64,000 nt of DNA from JAXLXE01 sp046328115 (lineage in GTDB: Bacteria; Chloroflexota; UBA6077; JACCZL01): assembly GCA_046328115.1 (NCBI GenBank), contig JAXLXE010000004.1, positions 434,001-498,000 on the forward strand. Direction: 5' to 3'. Below the pieces are notes generated by a model that saw nothing but the letters and a program-made list of their open reading frames with translations, had not been told where the DNA came from and searched no databases. Made by a program: the position numbers and the translations under genes. Positions 34,535 to 42,842 of the stretch are shown here, piece by piece; the first letter of the stretch is position 1, and each line of letters starts with the position of its first letter.

Positions 34535-35464
34535 GTGTGCAACAACTTCCCACTCGCTCTCGGCAACGTCACCTTCGGCGCGGCCGTCGTGACCTCTCAG
34601 GTCACCGGTACTGGTGGTGCATCGCTCTGGCTGGCCGGCATCCCGGTCGCCGTCTCCGGCACCCTCGTCAACGGCGGCACATCCATCCTGACCACCCTGA
34701 ACGCCGTCAATGTCGTCGGCTACAACAGTGGACCGTTGGGACTGTCTGGAAATCCAGTCAACGTCTACGGCACGCTCGCCAACGGCAGCCCTTCGTACCT
34801 CACCCCGCTCTACACGGGTAAGTTGAACACCTCGGCCGACCCGTTGGAGCAGTCCGCCCAGGACACCGACTTCACCAGCGGCCAGTACGCCCTCCGTTTC
34901 CGCCGTTCGGCCGTCACGATCGGCGATATCTCCAAGCCAGTTGGCCACCCGCTCACCTTTGCCTCGCAGGCCGCCGCCGGCACCCTGGCTGGATTCCGCT
35001 TCGTGGGCGGTCCGGTGACCATGGCCGGCGATCTGACGGTGCTGGGAAACGTGACCACCGGGAATGTGTTTGGCACGGGCGCATTGTGGCTGCAAGGGAA
35101 GACCCAGGGCGGCGGGACGGTCAACGTAGCCGGCACCCTGGTCGCCGGCCCGGTCAACGCCACGCTGATGACCGCCCAGGGGCTCACCGTGGGGAACGTG
35201 TTTGGCACCGGCGGGACATTGTGGCTGCAGGGGCCAACCGCGGTGAACGTGACGGGAGATCTGACCACGGGGAGAATAGCGGCCGGCGGCCAAGTCAGCA
35301 CGCCCAATCTGGTGGCGACCGACATCCTGGCCACCAACGTGCGCGCCAACGCGGACGTGGAAGCCTGGGCGTTCTACGCCACCAAGACACCGCCGCCGGG
35401 CAACCCACCCCCGCCGACTCGGCCCACGAAGATCGCCGACCAGTTTGGCTGCTACTACGCCTGA
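34535..35464 (+). CDS. Repeat-rich beta protein, start codon region odd
   Basis: A 309-residue protein of short beta repeats: LTVLGNVTTGNVFGTGALWL and LTVGNVFGTGGTLWLQGP recur in its second half, resembling a beta-solenoid or tail-fibre-like shaft. It ends with a Pro-rich linker (TPPPGNPPPPTRP). Translation is annotated from GTG 34535, but a good GGAGG-preceded ATG at 34523 is in the same frame and is cut by TGA at codon 4 (MAD-stop-VCNN). Either re-initiation at TGA-GTG or a mutated start is possible. No signal peptide seen; export route unknown. Confidence 0.6.
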   Translation: MCNNFPLALGNVTFGAAVVTSQVTGTGGASLWLAGIPVAVSGTLVNGGTSILTTLNAVNVVGYNSGPLGLSGNPVNVYGTLANGSPSYLTPLYTGKLNTSADPLEQSAQDTDFTSGQYALRFRRSAVTIGDISKPVGHPLTFASQAAAGTLAGFRFVGGPVTMAGDLTVLGNVTTGNVFGTGALWLQGKTQGGGTVNVAGTLVAGPVNATLMTAQGLTVGNVFGTGGTLWLQGPTAVNVTGDLTTGRIAAGGQVSTPNLVATDILATNVRANADVEAWAFYATKTPPPGNPPPPTRPTKIADQFGCYYA

Positions 35465-35531
35465 GCCCGAGGCTGGCTAGCTGGGCGTAGTCGGGATCCG
35501 TTAGTTCCCAGGGCAGTAGAAGGAGAGTGTT

Positions 35532-37031
35532 GTGGGGCGACGCTGGTCAGATACGCCAGTCCGTGGTGGGCCAATCAAGGCCAGCCACATCTCGACACTA
35601 CGGACGTACGTTGATGCGGACTTAGCATCGATCGGGAAGTCGTACGCTTGGGGCTGGGACACCAGCGAGGCTGCCGTTGAGCGAGTGATCAAGGCTCGAC
35701 ATCTGACCGATCTGAAGGCGGCGATCCAGATACTCTGGAACGACAAGTCCCGAGGGCCGCTGCCCAGTTGGAGTGGAGGGGAGGAGCCGGGCGGACCGAG
35801 CAATCCCCCAGGCCGCAATCAGTCCCAGACGCGCATTCGCGCGAGCGACGTGAACGACCTCCGTCGCTGGCTGAACCAGTACGAAGACAACCACCCCCTG
35901 CAGGTGCAGGGCATCGACACGATGTCGTATGCAATCCGGCAACCGGGTCAACCGCTTATCCAGGATGCTTGGGCCGAAGACATCCGTCTCTTGAAAACGC
36001 AGCAACCACTGGCTGTCCGGTGCAACGTGGTCGCGATGCCGTTCGGCGCAAACAATACACTCGATCTCGCGGACTCCGATTTCGCCCGATACGAAGCGGC
36101 GTTCAATCGGTTCAGAGCCAAGGGGCTCCGGGTTTTCGCGCTATTCACGCGTCAGTTTTACGACCGTGCCGCGGAGTCACCGGGCGCTGACCTCACCCCG
36201 GGTATGCACAGCAACCTGTACATGCGCGAATTCGCCTCACGGGTGGCCACCGCCGCCACACGAATGCGGGACAATGCTGGCGTGCGAGATTTCATCATCT
36301 GGAATGAGCCAAACGTTGGGCCGAATACTAGCCGAGATCGCCTCAGCGAATTGAACTATGCTTTGCTCCTTCGAACCTGCTATCAGAGGCTGCCAAGTGA
36401 CGTGAGGATGTACTGGGGCGGTGTGCAATTCGGGCCGGGTGACGATCCAGCACCGGACCCAGATCCCTTGGCAGACAGCCTACCATCTCGATTGCCGCGT
36501 GGCCCGGACCTCAACACGGTCGCATACATCCGAAACGTACATCAGGCGCTAATCGACCGAGAGCTAGTCGGCGCCGAGATAGCCCCGTGGCCCTGGGCAG
36601 GAATTAACGTGCACATTCATGGACCGCGCCACCCCACACAGGTGGCCGCGATGTTCTCCCACCTTGACTCAATACGCCTTTCCGAGTTTGGTGGCACCGG
36701 CGAACTCGTCATCGGCGAGTGGGGTGTACAACACGGAACGTACCAGGCATTCCCCGACGCCCTGAGCAAGATGTATGGATTCCTGTTCAATGGTCACCCG
36801 GACCTGATGTTCTACTACTCACATCACCACCATCTGGATCCTGTTCATGACACTGATCCGAACGCGGACTGGGGGCTGCGCGATCCACTCTATCAGTCGG
36901 CACCGCCGCGGACTGACCCGCCCAATGACACTCAGTGGCTCTTGCCCGGCGGGTTAGCGGGGCCGAGCCATGGTCCGTCGAGTGCGCCCGTGTATCTCTG
37001 GAATCGATTTGACGCGCTGATGGGAACCTGA
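35532..37031 (+). CDS. Glycoside-hydrolase-like TIM-barrel protein with N-terminal repeat motifs
   Basis: The 499-residue protein starts at GTG with AAGGAG six bases upstream. The N-terminus has three related motifs of the I-x-A-x-H/D-x-x-x-L-R/K type (IKASHISTLRTYVD, VIKARHLTDLKAAI, IRASDVNDLRRWLN), each probably a small helical module. A clan-A barrel follows: FIIWNEPNVGPNT supplies the NEP acid/base Glu and ELVIGEWGVQHGTY a candidate nucleophile Glu. No signal peptide. Lower GC and a different style from neighbours suggest acquisition. Substrate unknown. Confidence 0.7.
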   Translation: MGRRWSDTPVRGGPIKASHISTLRTYVDADLASIGKSYAWGWDTSEAAVERVIKARHLTDLKAAIQILWNDKSRGPLPSWSGGEEPGGPSNPPGRNQSQTRIRASDVNDLRRWLNQYEDNHPLQVQGIDTMSYAIRQPGQPLIQDAWAEDIRLLKTQQPLAVRCNVVAMPFGANNTLDLADSDFARYEAAFNRFRAKGLRVFALFTRQFYDRAAESPGADLTPGMHSNLYMREFASRVATAATRMRDNAGVRDFIIWNEPNVGPNTSRDRLSELNYALLLRTCYQRLPSDVRMYWGGVQFGPGDDPAPDPDPLADSLPSRLPRGPDLNTVAYIRNVHQALIDRELVGAEIAPWPWAGINVHIHGPRHPTQVAAMFSHLDSIRLSEFGGTGELVIGEWGVQHGTYQAFPDALSKMYGFLFNGHPDLMFYYSHHHHLDPVHDTDPNADWGLRDPLYQSAPPRTDPPNDTQWLLPGGLAGPSHGPSSAPVYLWNRFDALMGT

Positions 37032-37032
37032 C

Positions 37033-38028
37033 ATGCGCGTGGCACTTGTCGCCGTTCTGGTCGCGGTTGCCACGCTCCAGCAACCCCCAGCGGACGTGGC
37101 CCGGTGTGCGCCCGCGCCGGGCTGGACGCCGCTGGCGTCGCCGGATGACTACCGGACCTGGGCGATCCTGGCGCCCTGGCGGCGCGATCGTACGCTGTAC
37201 GTCGGCGGCTACCTCACCACGTACCGCAGCGATGACTGCGGCCAGAGCTGGAGCGTGGTCGATTTCGGCAAGTACCCCGGCACGGACATCCCAATCGAGC
37301 GCGATGGGTCGGCGTGGATGGCCTCCGACCCCAGTGGTCGAATCTACCTAAACCGAGGAAACCATCTAGGGGTGAGGTCCGACGACGGCGAAACCTGGAC
37401 GGTCATGGGTTGTGGGTATCTGCGCAAAATCGTGGCCTCGCAGCGACTGCCAGGGCGAGCATTCGCTTGGTTCGACAAGTTCTCAATGCGAGGGTGCGAT
37501 GGCCTGATGTTTACCGAGGACGCGGGATTGTCCTGGACACCGATCCTCAACACCAATCCGGAAGACATTGAGATTCAGTCCACATCACGCTCAACCCTCG
37601 GTATTGCATCTGTTGATACGGCGAGCGAAAGTGCCGTGTACTACTTTGCGGATCGGCTCTTGTACAGAGTGGAGTACGATCTCGTCGCGTATGTTTCGGC
37701 GAACGTCCAGCGTCTCCAGGTGCTCCCGACAAACGTAACTCAGGCCGTCGTCTCGGGGAGTACCCCCGCCCGGCTGTGGGCGGCGACCGATGATGGCCGG
37801 TTGCGCATGAGCACAGATGGGGGCCACAACTGGGCCGTGATTGATACTCCCTTCCGGGGCCACGTCGTCAACATGTCAATCGTGCCATCCGATCCGTCGC
37901 TGCTGTGGATGGTCACCAGCAACAGCGAGATCTGGGCCTATCGCGACACGATGCACGGCTCACCCCCGAGTGCAACGCCCGCGGCCGCGCCTGCCCAGGT
38001 ACCGAGTGTTCCTGATCGCGCGAGGTGA
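37033..38028 (+). CDS. Secreted Asp-box (BNR-like) beta-propeller protein
   Basis: A 331-residue protein with an N-terminal signal peptide (ALVAVLVAVATLQQP) and four Asp-box motifs of the S-x-D-x-G-x-x-W form: SDDCGQSW, SDDGETW, TEDAGLSW, STDGGHNW. These mark the turn of propeller blades. No FRIP arginine motif is seen, so it should not be called a sialidase. It ends IWAYRD plus a Pro/Ala tail. Starts one base after the barrel gene; paralog of the next two. Confidence 0.75.
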   Translation: MRVALVAVLVAVATLQQPPADVARCAPAPGWTPLASPDDYRTWAILAPWRRDRTLYVGGYLTTYRSDDCGQSWSVVDFGKYPGTDIPIERDGSAWMASDPSGRIYLNRGNHLGVRSDDGETWTVMGCGYLRKIVASQRLPGRAFAWFDKFSMRGCDGLMFTEDAGLSWTPILNTNPEDIEIQSTSRSTLGIASVDTASESAVYYFADRLLYRVEYDLVAYVSANVQRLQVLPTNVTQAVVSGSTPARLWAATDDGRLRMSTDGGHNWAVIDTPFRGHVVNMSIVPSDPSLLWMVTSNSEIWAYRDTMHGSPPSATPAAAPAQVPSVPDRAR

Positions 38029-38085
38029 GATAGCTCGGCCTCCACCCATCTATCACGCGATAGGTTCTACCGAGGGACAGCGAGC

Positions 38086-39168
38086 ATGATGGCGTGTTAC
38101 CCCTGTCGGCGTTCTCTCCGGATTCTCGGCGCGGCGGCCTCACTCGTGTTGCTCGTGCAGACGGCGTCCGGGACGTCCAGTGTGGCGAGCATGGAGCTCT
38201 GTCCCGCCCGGCCCGGCTGGACAGAGCTACGCTTCCCACTCGGCCAGCCCATTACTCCAGCGCCTCCGCACTCGGAGGGGTTCGGTCGCCCAGCCGTGAG
38301 CTGGAATCCCAGTGGTCGCATCTACGTCGGCGCGCTGGGCGGTCTCTACCGCACCGATGACTGCGGTGCAACCTGGTTTGATGTGCCCACGGGCGAAGCC
38401 ATCGGCCAACGCACGGGGGGTATGCCCGTCGCGCTGGATCGCGACGGCTGCCTGTACATCAGCGCACACAGGTACGTTGGGCTGACGCCCTACGAGCTGA
38501 CAGAGATAAAGGACTCCAACTCGGCGCAGAATCTCTACGTTTCATGCGACGACGGCGTGGCCTGGCGCGTGGCGTATCTCGTGCCGCCCGAGCCGATCAC
38601 CGGGCGCGGCACGCGCCTCACGTTCATTACCCGGATCGAGGCATCGGCCACGGTGCCCGGGCTGGTGGTCGCCTTCGGACGCCTCCGGGGGCCGGTTCCC
38701 GAACGTCCGAACACTACGTGGGGATCGCTGCGTTCATGCGACTACGGTCTGACCTGGGAGCATCTCCGCCGGGGCGGCTACAACTTCGTCATCGATCCCA
38801 CTGACCCAGAGTATCTGTTCTCCTCGTCGACGCTGAGCGATAACCATCCTGAAGCCGACGACCCCTGGCTCATTCGGTCAACGGTTGCTAGTGGCGGTTT
38901 CGCGCGGGCGACCAACCTGTGTCGCCAGGGCGTGACCTGCGCGGGATTGGCAGACCTGGCCGTGACCGCGGATGGCAGCCGCATGTGGGCCTCCAGAGAG
39001 AACGCGAGCGTCTATGTCAGCCACGACCTGGGACGGACCTGGCAGTTCGCGTTCGCTGGCCCAATCGCCCCCTACCAGCGGCCGCAGTACGACTTTGGCC
39101 TCGCGCTCGCGACGAGCCCGGTGGACCCGCGCGTCCTGTTCGTCACCTCAGCCGACGCCCGCCTCTAG
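38086..39168 (+). CDS. Asp-box propeller paralog with an apparent nonsense stop near the end
   Basis: A 360-residue secreted propeller-like protein: signal segment RILGAAASLVLLVQTASG, then TDDCGATW, SCDDGVAW, SCDYGLTW and SHDLGRTW Asp-boxes. It stops at TAG 39166. In the same frame the next codons read AYREPDDGVHIPFPEHR before a TAG at 39220. Paralogs end in IWAYRD and LWFYRE, so the TAG replaces the Trp of that final motif (TGG to TAG). A recent nonsense mutation is the simplest reading. Confidence 0.75.
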   Translation: MMACYPCRRSLRILGAAASLVLLVQTASGTSSVASMELCPARPGWTELRFPLGQPITPAPPHSEGFGRPAVSWNPSGRIYVGALGGLYRTDDCGATWFDVPTGEAIGQRTGGMPVALDRDGCLYISAHRYVGLTPYELTEIKDSNSAQNLYVSCDDGVAWRVAYLVPPEPITGRGTRLTFITRIEASATVPGLVVAFGRLRGPVPERPNTTWGSLRSCDYGLTWEHLRRGGYNFVIDPTDPEYLFSSSTLSDNHPEADDPWLIRSTVASGGFARATNLCRQGVTCAGLADLAVTADGSRMWASRENASVYVSHDLGRTWQFAFAGPIAPYQRPQYDFGLALATSPVDPRVLFVTSADARL

Positions 39169-39438
39169 GCCTACCGTGAACCGGACGACGGCGTCCACAT
39201 CCCGTTTCCAGAGCACCGATAGCCGCCCACGCAGACCCCGACAGGGCCGCACTCCGCTGAAGATCGCCCGGCCACCGACTGGTACGTTCAATCGCTCAGA
39301 CCGACATCGTTCTAGAATCAGTAGTGATTGGGGCACGCGCCACGCCACTGTCGCGATTGAAGCCGTCCGCGCCCGGTGGAAACCACTGAACAAGAACGAC
39401 TCGCTTTACGCAAAACTCCAGATGGCGCTGGCGTAGAG

Positions 39439-40424
39439 AATGCGCTCATTCCTCGCTGTGCTTTGCAGGTGCTGGTAGTCGCGGTTGCCGCCTCGACGAT
39501 GGCTCCCAGCCCCCAGCCAATGCAACAGGTGGTTCTTGCCTCGCCGGGGCCACGGGCTGGCACAGTATCGGCAATTTAAAGGCGCAACGCGAGAAGCTGT
39601 TGGCCTGACCAACGTGTTGGCGGCCACCCAAACGTGCTCAGCGCCGTCACAGAAAGCTGGAAACAGACGGGTCTACTGTTCCTGAGTAACGCACAAGGCC
39701 TATTCCGCAGCGATAACTGCGGCTCAACGGTCGTTCTGGCAACGCCGTAGTTGGCCTGGGCTCGCCCGAGCCAGGCTTCTTTGGAGCCAAGATACTCGCG
39801 TTCTCGCCGCATGACGATCTCTACGTCACCCCTGAAGCCGCATGGTTCGCCCGCAGCAGAGACTACGGCGACCTGGGCTGTGGTAAGAGAGCGACCCAAC
39901 GTCGACTACAACGCCATCGCCTTCGGGGTATTCGACGGGACCATCGTAGCTAGGAGTTCACCCGACTGGGCGGCAGGTCCTCTGATCGACTCTCTCTGTC
40001 AACCGACGGCGGAGAGACCTTCCAGTACATCTGGAACCCGCGCGAGATCCCTCCTGGCATCTTCCTGTTGACGGGGGATCGATCGGCACTCATGATCTAC
40101 GCGTCCGCGGGCGGCGGACGAATCGTCGTCACCAGCGATCTCGGACAAACCAGTACAGACTGGGCAGTCTTTCCAAGTCCCTTCACCGCGATGGCCCTCA
40201 GCATAGATCGCTCCCGTTTCTGGGTGGCCACCCGCGACCGGTCCCTCCGGCGCAGCCGCGATATGGGTATCACCTGGGACGTCGCCGCGAAGCTGCCAGG
40301 CGAAGTGCGCACGAACATGCTCGTGCCCAGCAAGCATGATCCCCGCGCGCTCTTCCTGATCACCGACGACGAACAGGGAAAAACGTCCGGCGAGTTGTGG
40401 TTCTACCGCGAACCACCGGAGTGA
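39439..40424 (+). pseudogene. Third Asp-box propeller paralog, disrupted by several frameshifts
   Basis: Beginning at ATG 39439 the reading shifts frames repeatedly: MRSFLAVL, then VLVVAVAASTM (signal-like), CLAGATGWHSIG, LLFLSNAQGLFRSDNCGST, NAVVGLGSPEPGF with SRDYG, then TWAVVRERPNVDYNAIAFG, and finally an intact run with SDLGQTST and GITWDVAAK ending GELWFYREPPE (40068-40424). The pieces line up with the 331- and 360-residue paralogs, including the Cys/Gly-Trp N-terminus and Asp-boxes. At least three frame changes are needed. The final 118-codon stretch could still be translated alone. Confidence 0.75.
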
Positions 40425-40881
40425 GCCAGGTGCTCTTTATCACCGAGGGGCAGACTCCACTGAGTCTTCTCTCCACGGTAGAGCCCATGGGTGTGCCCCG
40501 GTGGGGCGGGTTGACAATGTCCACCTTGACACGCTCCTTGAGTAACTACTCACGTGCCGTATGCAGCGGCCAGCTGAGTAGTTACCAGAACGGAACCTTT
40601 TCAATAGGCGAGTCTCGGATTCTGGATTGTTTCCATGGAATTCGACTATTCTTCCCGACCATGTACTTCTTTTCTCATCAGTTTGCGAATGAAGCGAAAC
40701 CAGGAATCCGTTCATATGGGACAATGGTCTCCAGCGATATTGATCAACAGCTTCATGAATATACTGTTGGGAACCCAGAAGATTGGTTCACGGAATTACG
40801 CGATCATCTTTACCCGCAAACCTAACGGCGGAAAGTTTCGAATCGATCGTACCGCAGATTGCCATCGAATAGTTAGTTGAT
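40425..40881. other. Low-GC intergenic stretch with a 10-bp inverted repeat
   Basis: From about 40,590 the base composition drops well below the surroundings. GTAACTACTC (40542-40551) and GAGTAGTTAC (40576-40585) form an exact inverted repeat. An open frame runs through it without a convincing start or family; I could not support a gene. Confidence 0.4.
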
Positions 40882-41451
40882 ATGACACGTCGATATCTAT
40901 TCATCATATTGTTACTCTTAAGCGCTGCGGTAATTCTCGCATATAGCGCTGTTGAGTGGCACTCCAATAGCGCTGCTGCGATACCTCGAATTGAGTCCGG
41001 CGGTCTTGGATTCACGGAATCCAAATGGGACTCCGCGCACGGCCCCGGCCGCAACGCTTACTCAATTGTCGCCTACTACGCCCTGCCTTTAGATCCGAGC
41101 GCCACTGTGATTTTTCTGGCCACACGCGCACCGGAACGGCTGGTGCGGCAGATTGAGATGCGGCCACACGTACAAGAGCGTTCGCTCGACGATGGTCGAA
41201 TTGCAGTACGTGAGTTGCTTCCTCTCGATGCCACGTTCAGCCACAGCGTTCGCAGAGACGGAACACGCGCTGGGTCCGAGCTGACCGAGTACTGGGAAAG
41301 TTCAGAGCTACGCTCCTTGGCCATGGCAGTATGTCGCCGAGGGTGGACGACCGATCCATCGTTCGGGCAGCCGCTCGTTATCTACCGGTCCGACCTCAAC
41401 ACCGGCAAACTGACGATGGTCACGCTGTACTGGGACTGCCCGACAGGCTAA
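40882..41451 (+). CDS. Membrane-anchored or secreted protein, 189 residues, unrecognised
   Basis: Starts with MTRRYLFIILLLLSAAVILAY, a signal anchor. The exported part has strands such as YALPLDPSATVIFLATRAPE and a C-terminal YRSDLNTGKLTMVTLYWDCP. No family recognised. Its first third is AT-richer than the genome. It is the last gene of the accessory island. Confidence 0.55.
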   Translation: MTRRYLFIILLLLSAAVILAYSAVEWHSNSAAAIPRIESGGLGFTESKWDSAHGPGRNAYSIVAYYALPLDPSATVIFLATRAPERLVRQIEMRPHVQERSLDDGRIAVRELLPLDATFSHSVRRDGTRAGSELTEYWESSELRSLAMAVCRRGWTTDPSFGQPLVIYRSDLNTGKLTMVTLYWDCPTG

Positions 41452-41750
41452 CGTCGATTCCCTGTGAGACGCGCGACAGTCGGCACCGCGTTGGTACTCG
41501 TCGGCGACATCGGCGATCAAGCCCGCTCACTGCACGGCGAAGGGACGCGCGCCCACCACAACCATCTCGCTCAGCCCAACGCCGTGGTGCACCGTTCTCC
41601 CCCACCGCGGCATAGAGAAGCATGAGTGCTCACGCTTCCAACCAGGCGCCTACCGGCCCCGCCACGACTTTTGTCACCAAAAACACCTTCGTCACCACTC
41701 TGGCCGCACACCCCCGCGTAACTAAGACGCACTAGCGCGAATCTCGAGAT

Positions 41751-41999
41751 TCACACCCCCGCCCATGAACCCCATCGGTCCACGGCAACCCACGCCAGTT
41801 CCAGCCCTTCGCTCATCCCGTCGCCGCGGTAGCTGACCAGCAGCGCAGCGCATCCCCACGCCAGGCTCCATTCGTTCCCAACCCAGACCGCTGAGGGTGC
41901 AACCCTCAGCGGTATTGCCACGTTCAGAGCTCGCGGCTCGACCAGCGTAACCCAGGGTTTTCGTACTTTCGGCACTTTTGTCACGCCACCGGCACACAC
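41751..41999 (-). CDS. Possible small ORF, 82 codons
   Basis: An open reverse frame with protein-like composition (VTKVPKVRKPWVTLVEP, then AVWVGNEWSLAWGCAALLV). There is no convincing ribosome-binding site and no family. It contains the hairpin at 41888. The rest of 41452-42046 shows nothing else I can support. Confidence 0.25.
   Translation of the reverse strand: MCAGGVTKVPKVRKPWVTLVEPRALNVAIPLRVAPSAVWVGNEWSLAWGCAALLVSYRGDGMSEGLELAWVAVDRWGSWAGV
41888..41912. repeat. Perfect 11-bp hairpin
   Basis: CCGCTGAGGGT and ACCCTCAGCGG are exact complements around GCA. No T-run follows on either strand. Confidence 0.6.
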
Positions 42000-42046
42000 A
42001 AATACACACGCGTCCCCGCCCGCCCGAAACGGACCCGACGCCAGCG

Positions 42047-42637
42047 TTAGCCGCGGTTGCGGTACAGCCCCTGGTCCACGGCCTTCAGCATCGCCGCCGT
42101 GTCCAGATCCGCGCCCAGGAACTCCGCGATCTGTGGCACCAACGCGGTGGGATTCTTCACCAGGTCGTTGTAGCTCACGTAGAGCGTCTGGAACGCCGGC
42201 TGCTGCTCCAGCCAGGTCTCTATCTCGCCCAGGTGCTTCTGGAACATCTGGCTCATCTCCTGGTCGGCCGCTGGGCTATTGTCGTGCCCGCGTCGTCCCA
42301 GCATGGCGCGCTGCGAGGCCAGGATCTCAGCCATCTGCCGCCGCATAAAGACCACCCGGTACTCGTACCCGTCCGGCAGGTGCTTGAGCAGCATGGAGAT
42401 GACCTTCACCACCTTGCCGGGCGCCTCGGCCACCCAGGCCTTGTCCCCCTTGGGTAGCTGCTTGACCCGCTCTAGCTCAAAGTAGCCATTCGGATTGTCC
42501 GTATCGGCGGTGCGGATGTTGTCCACCACGGCCTCGATGCCGCCGGCGACGAGCATCGTCATCATGAGCGAAGTGCCCGATCGTGGCAGGCCGGAGACGA
42601 CGATGACGGGGCGTGAGGGAGCGCTGACGGTGGTCAC
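42047..42637 (-). CDS. Sulfotransferase-family protein
   Basis: From GTG 42637 the 196-residue protein begins VIVVSGLPRSGTSLMMTML, the PAPS-binding 5'-phosphosulfate loop, and later has VVFMRRQMAEILASQR, matching the 3'-phosphate-binding region, and LYVSYNDLVKNP. Sulfotransferases move sulfate from PAPS to hydroxyls of sugars, lipids or metabolites. The short length fits the compact bacterial type. Proximity to the surface island suggests glycan sulfation (inference). Confidence 0.8.
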   Translation of the reverse strand: MTTVSAPSRPVIVVSGLPRSGTSLMMTMLVAGGIEAVVDNIRTADTDNPNGYFELERVKQLPKGDKAWVAEAPGKVVKVISMLLKHLPDGYEYRVVFMRRQMAEILASQRAMLGRRGHDNSPAADQEMSQMFQKHLGEIETWLEQQPAFQTLYVSYNDLVKNPTALVPQIAEFLGADLDTAAMLKAVDQGLYRNRG

Positions 42638-42842
42638 GTGGCTAGGAGTACCTCTCGGTAAACTGCCCGACTGGCGTTGGCGGAACGTGGGGAATGATGC
42701 CGTTCCGCATCGCCCCCAGGCCAATTGCCGGGCGCCGAATGCGGGTGAGGCCCGCCGGACGCGGGGTACAGTTCACGGAGCTCCGGTCCGCCTGGATGCC
42801 GGGGCCCGCTATCCAGAGCACAGCGCTGATGGAGCGATTGCC

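Noticed and set aside
34523..34537. TGA at codon 4 as selenocysteine
   Set aside because: No selenoprotein-like context or SECIS-type hairpin recognised; GTG initiation is simpler.
37033..40424. Asp-box proteins as true sialidases linked to the nonulosonate genes
   Set aside because: No FRIP motif or catalytic Arg triad was seen; Asp-boxes occur in many unrelated propellers.
40397..40825. 142-codon open frame in the low-GC patch
   Set aside because: Start lies inside the previous coding end, no ribosome-binding site or family; kept only as an intergenic note.
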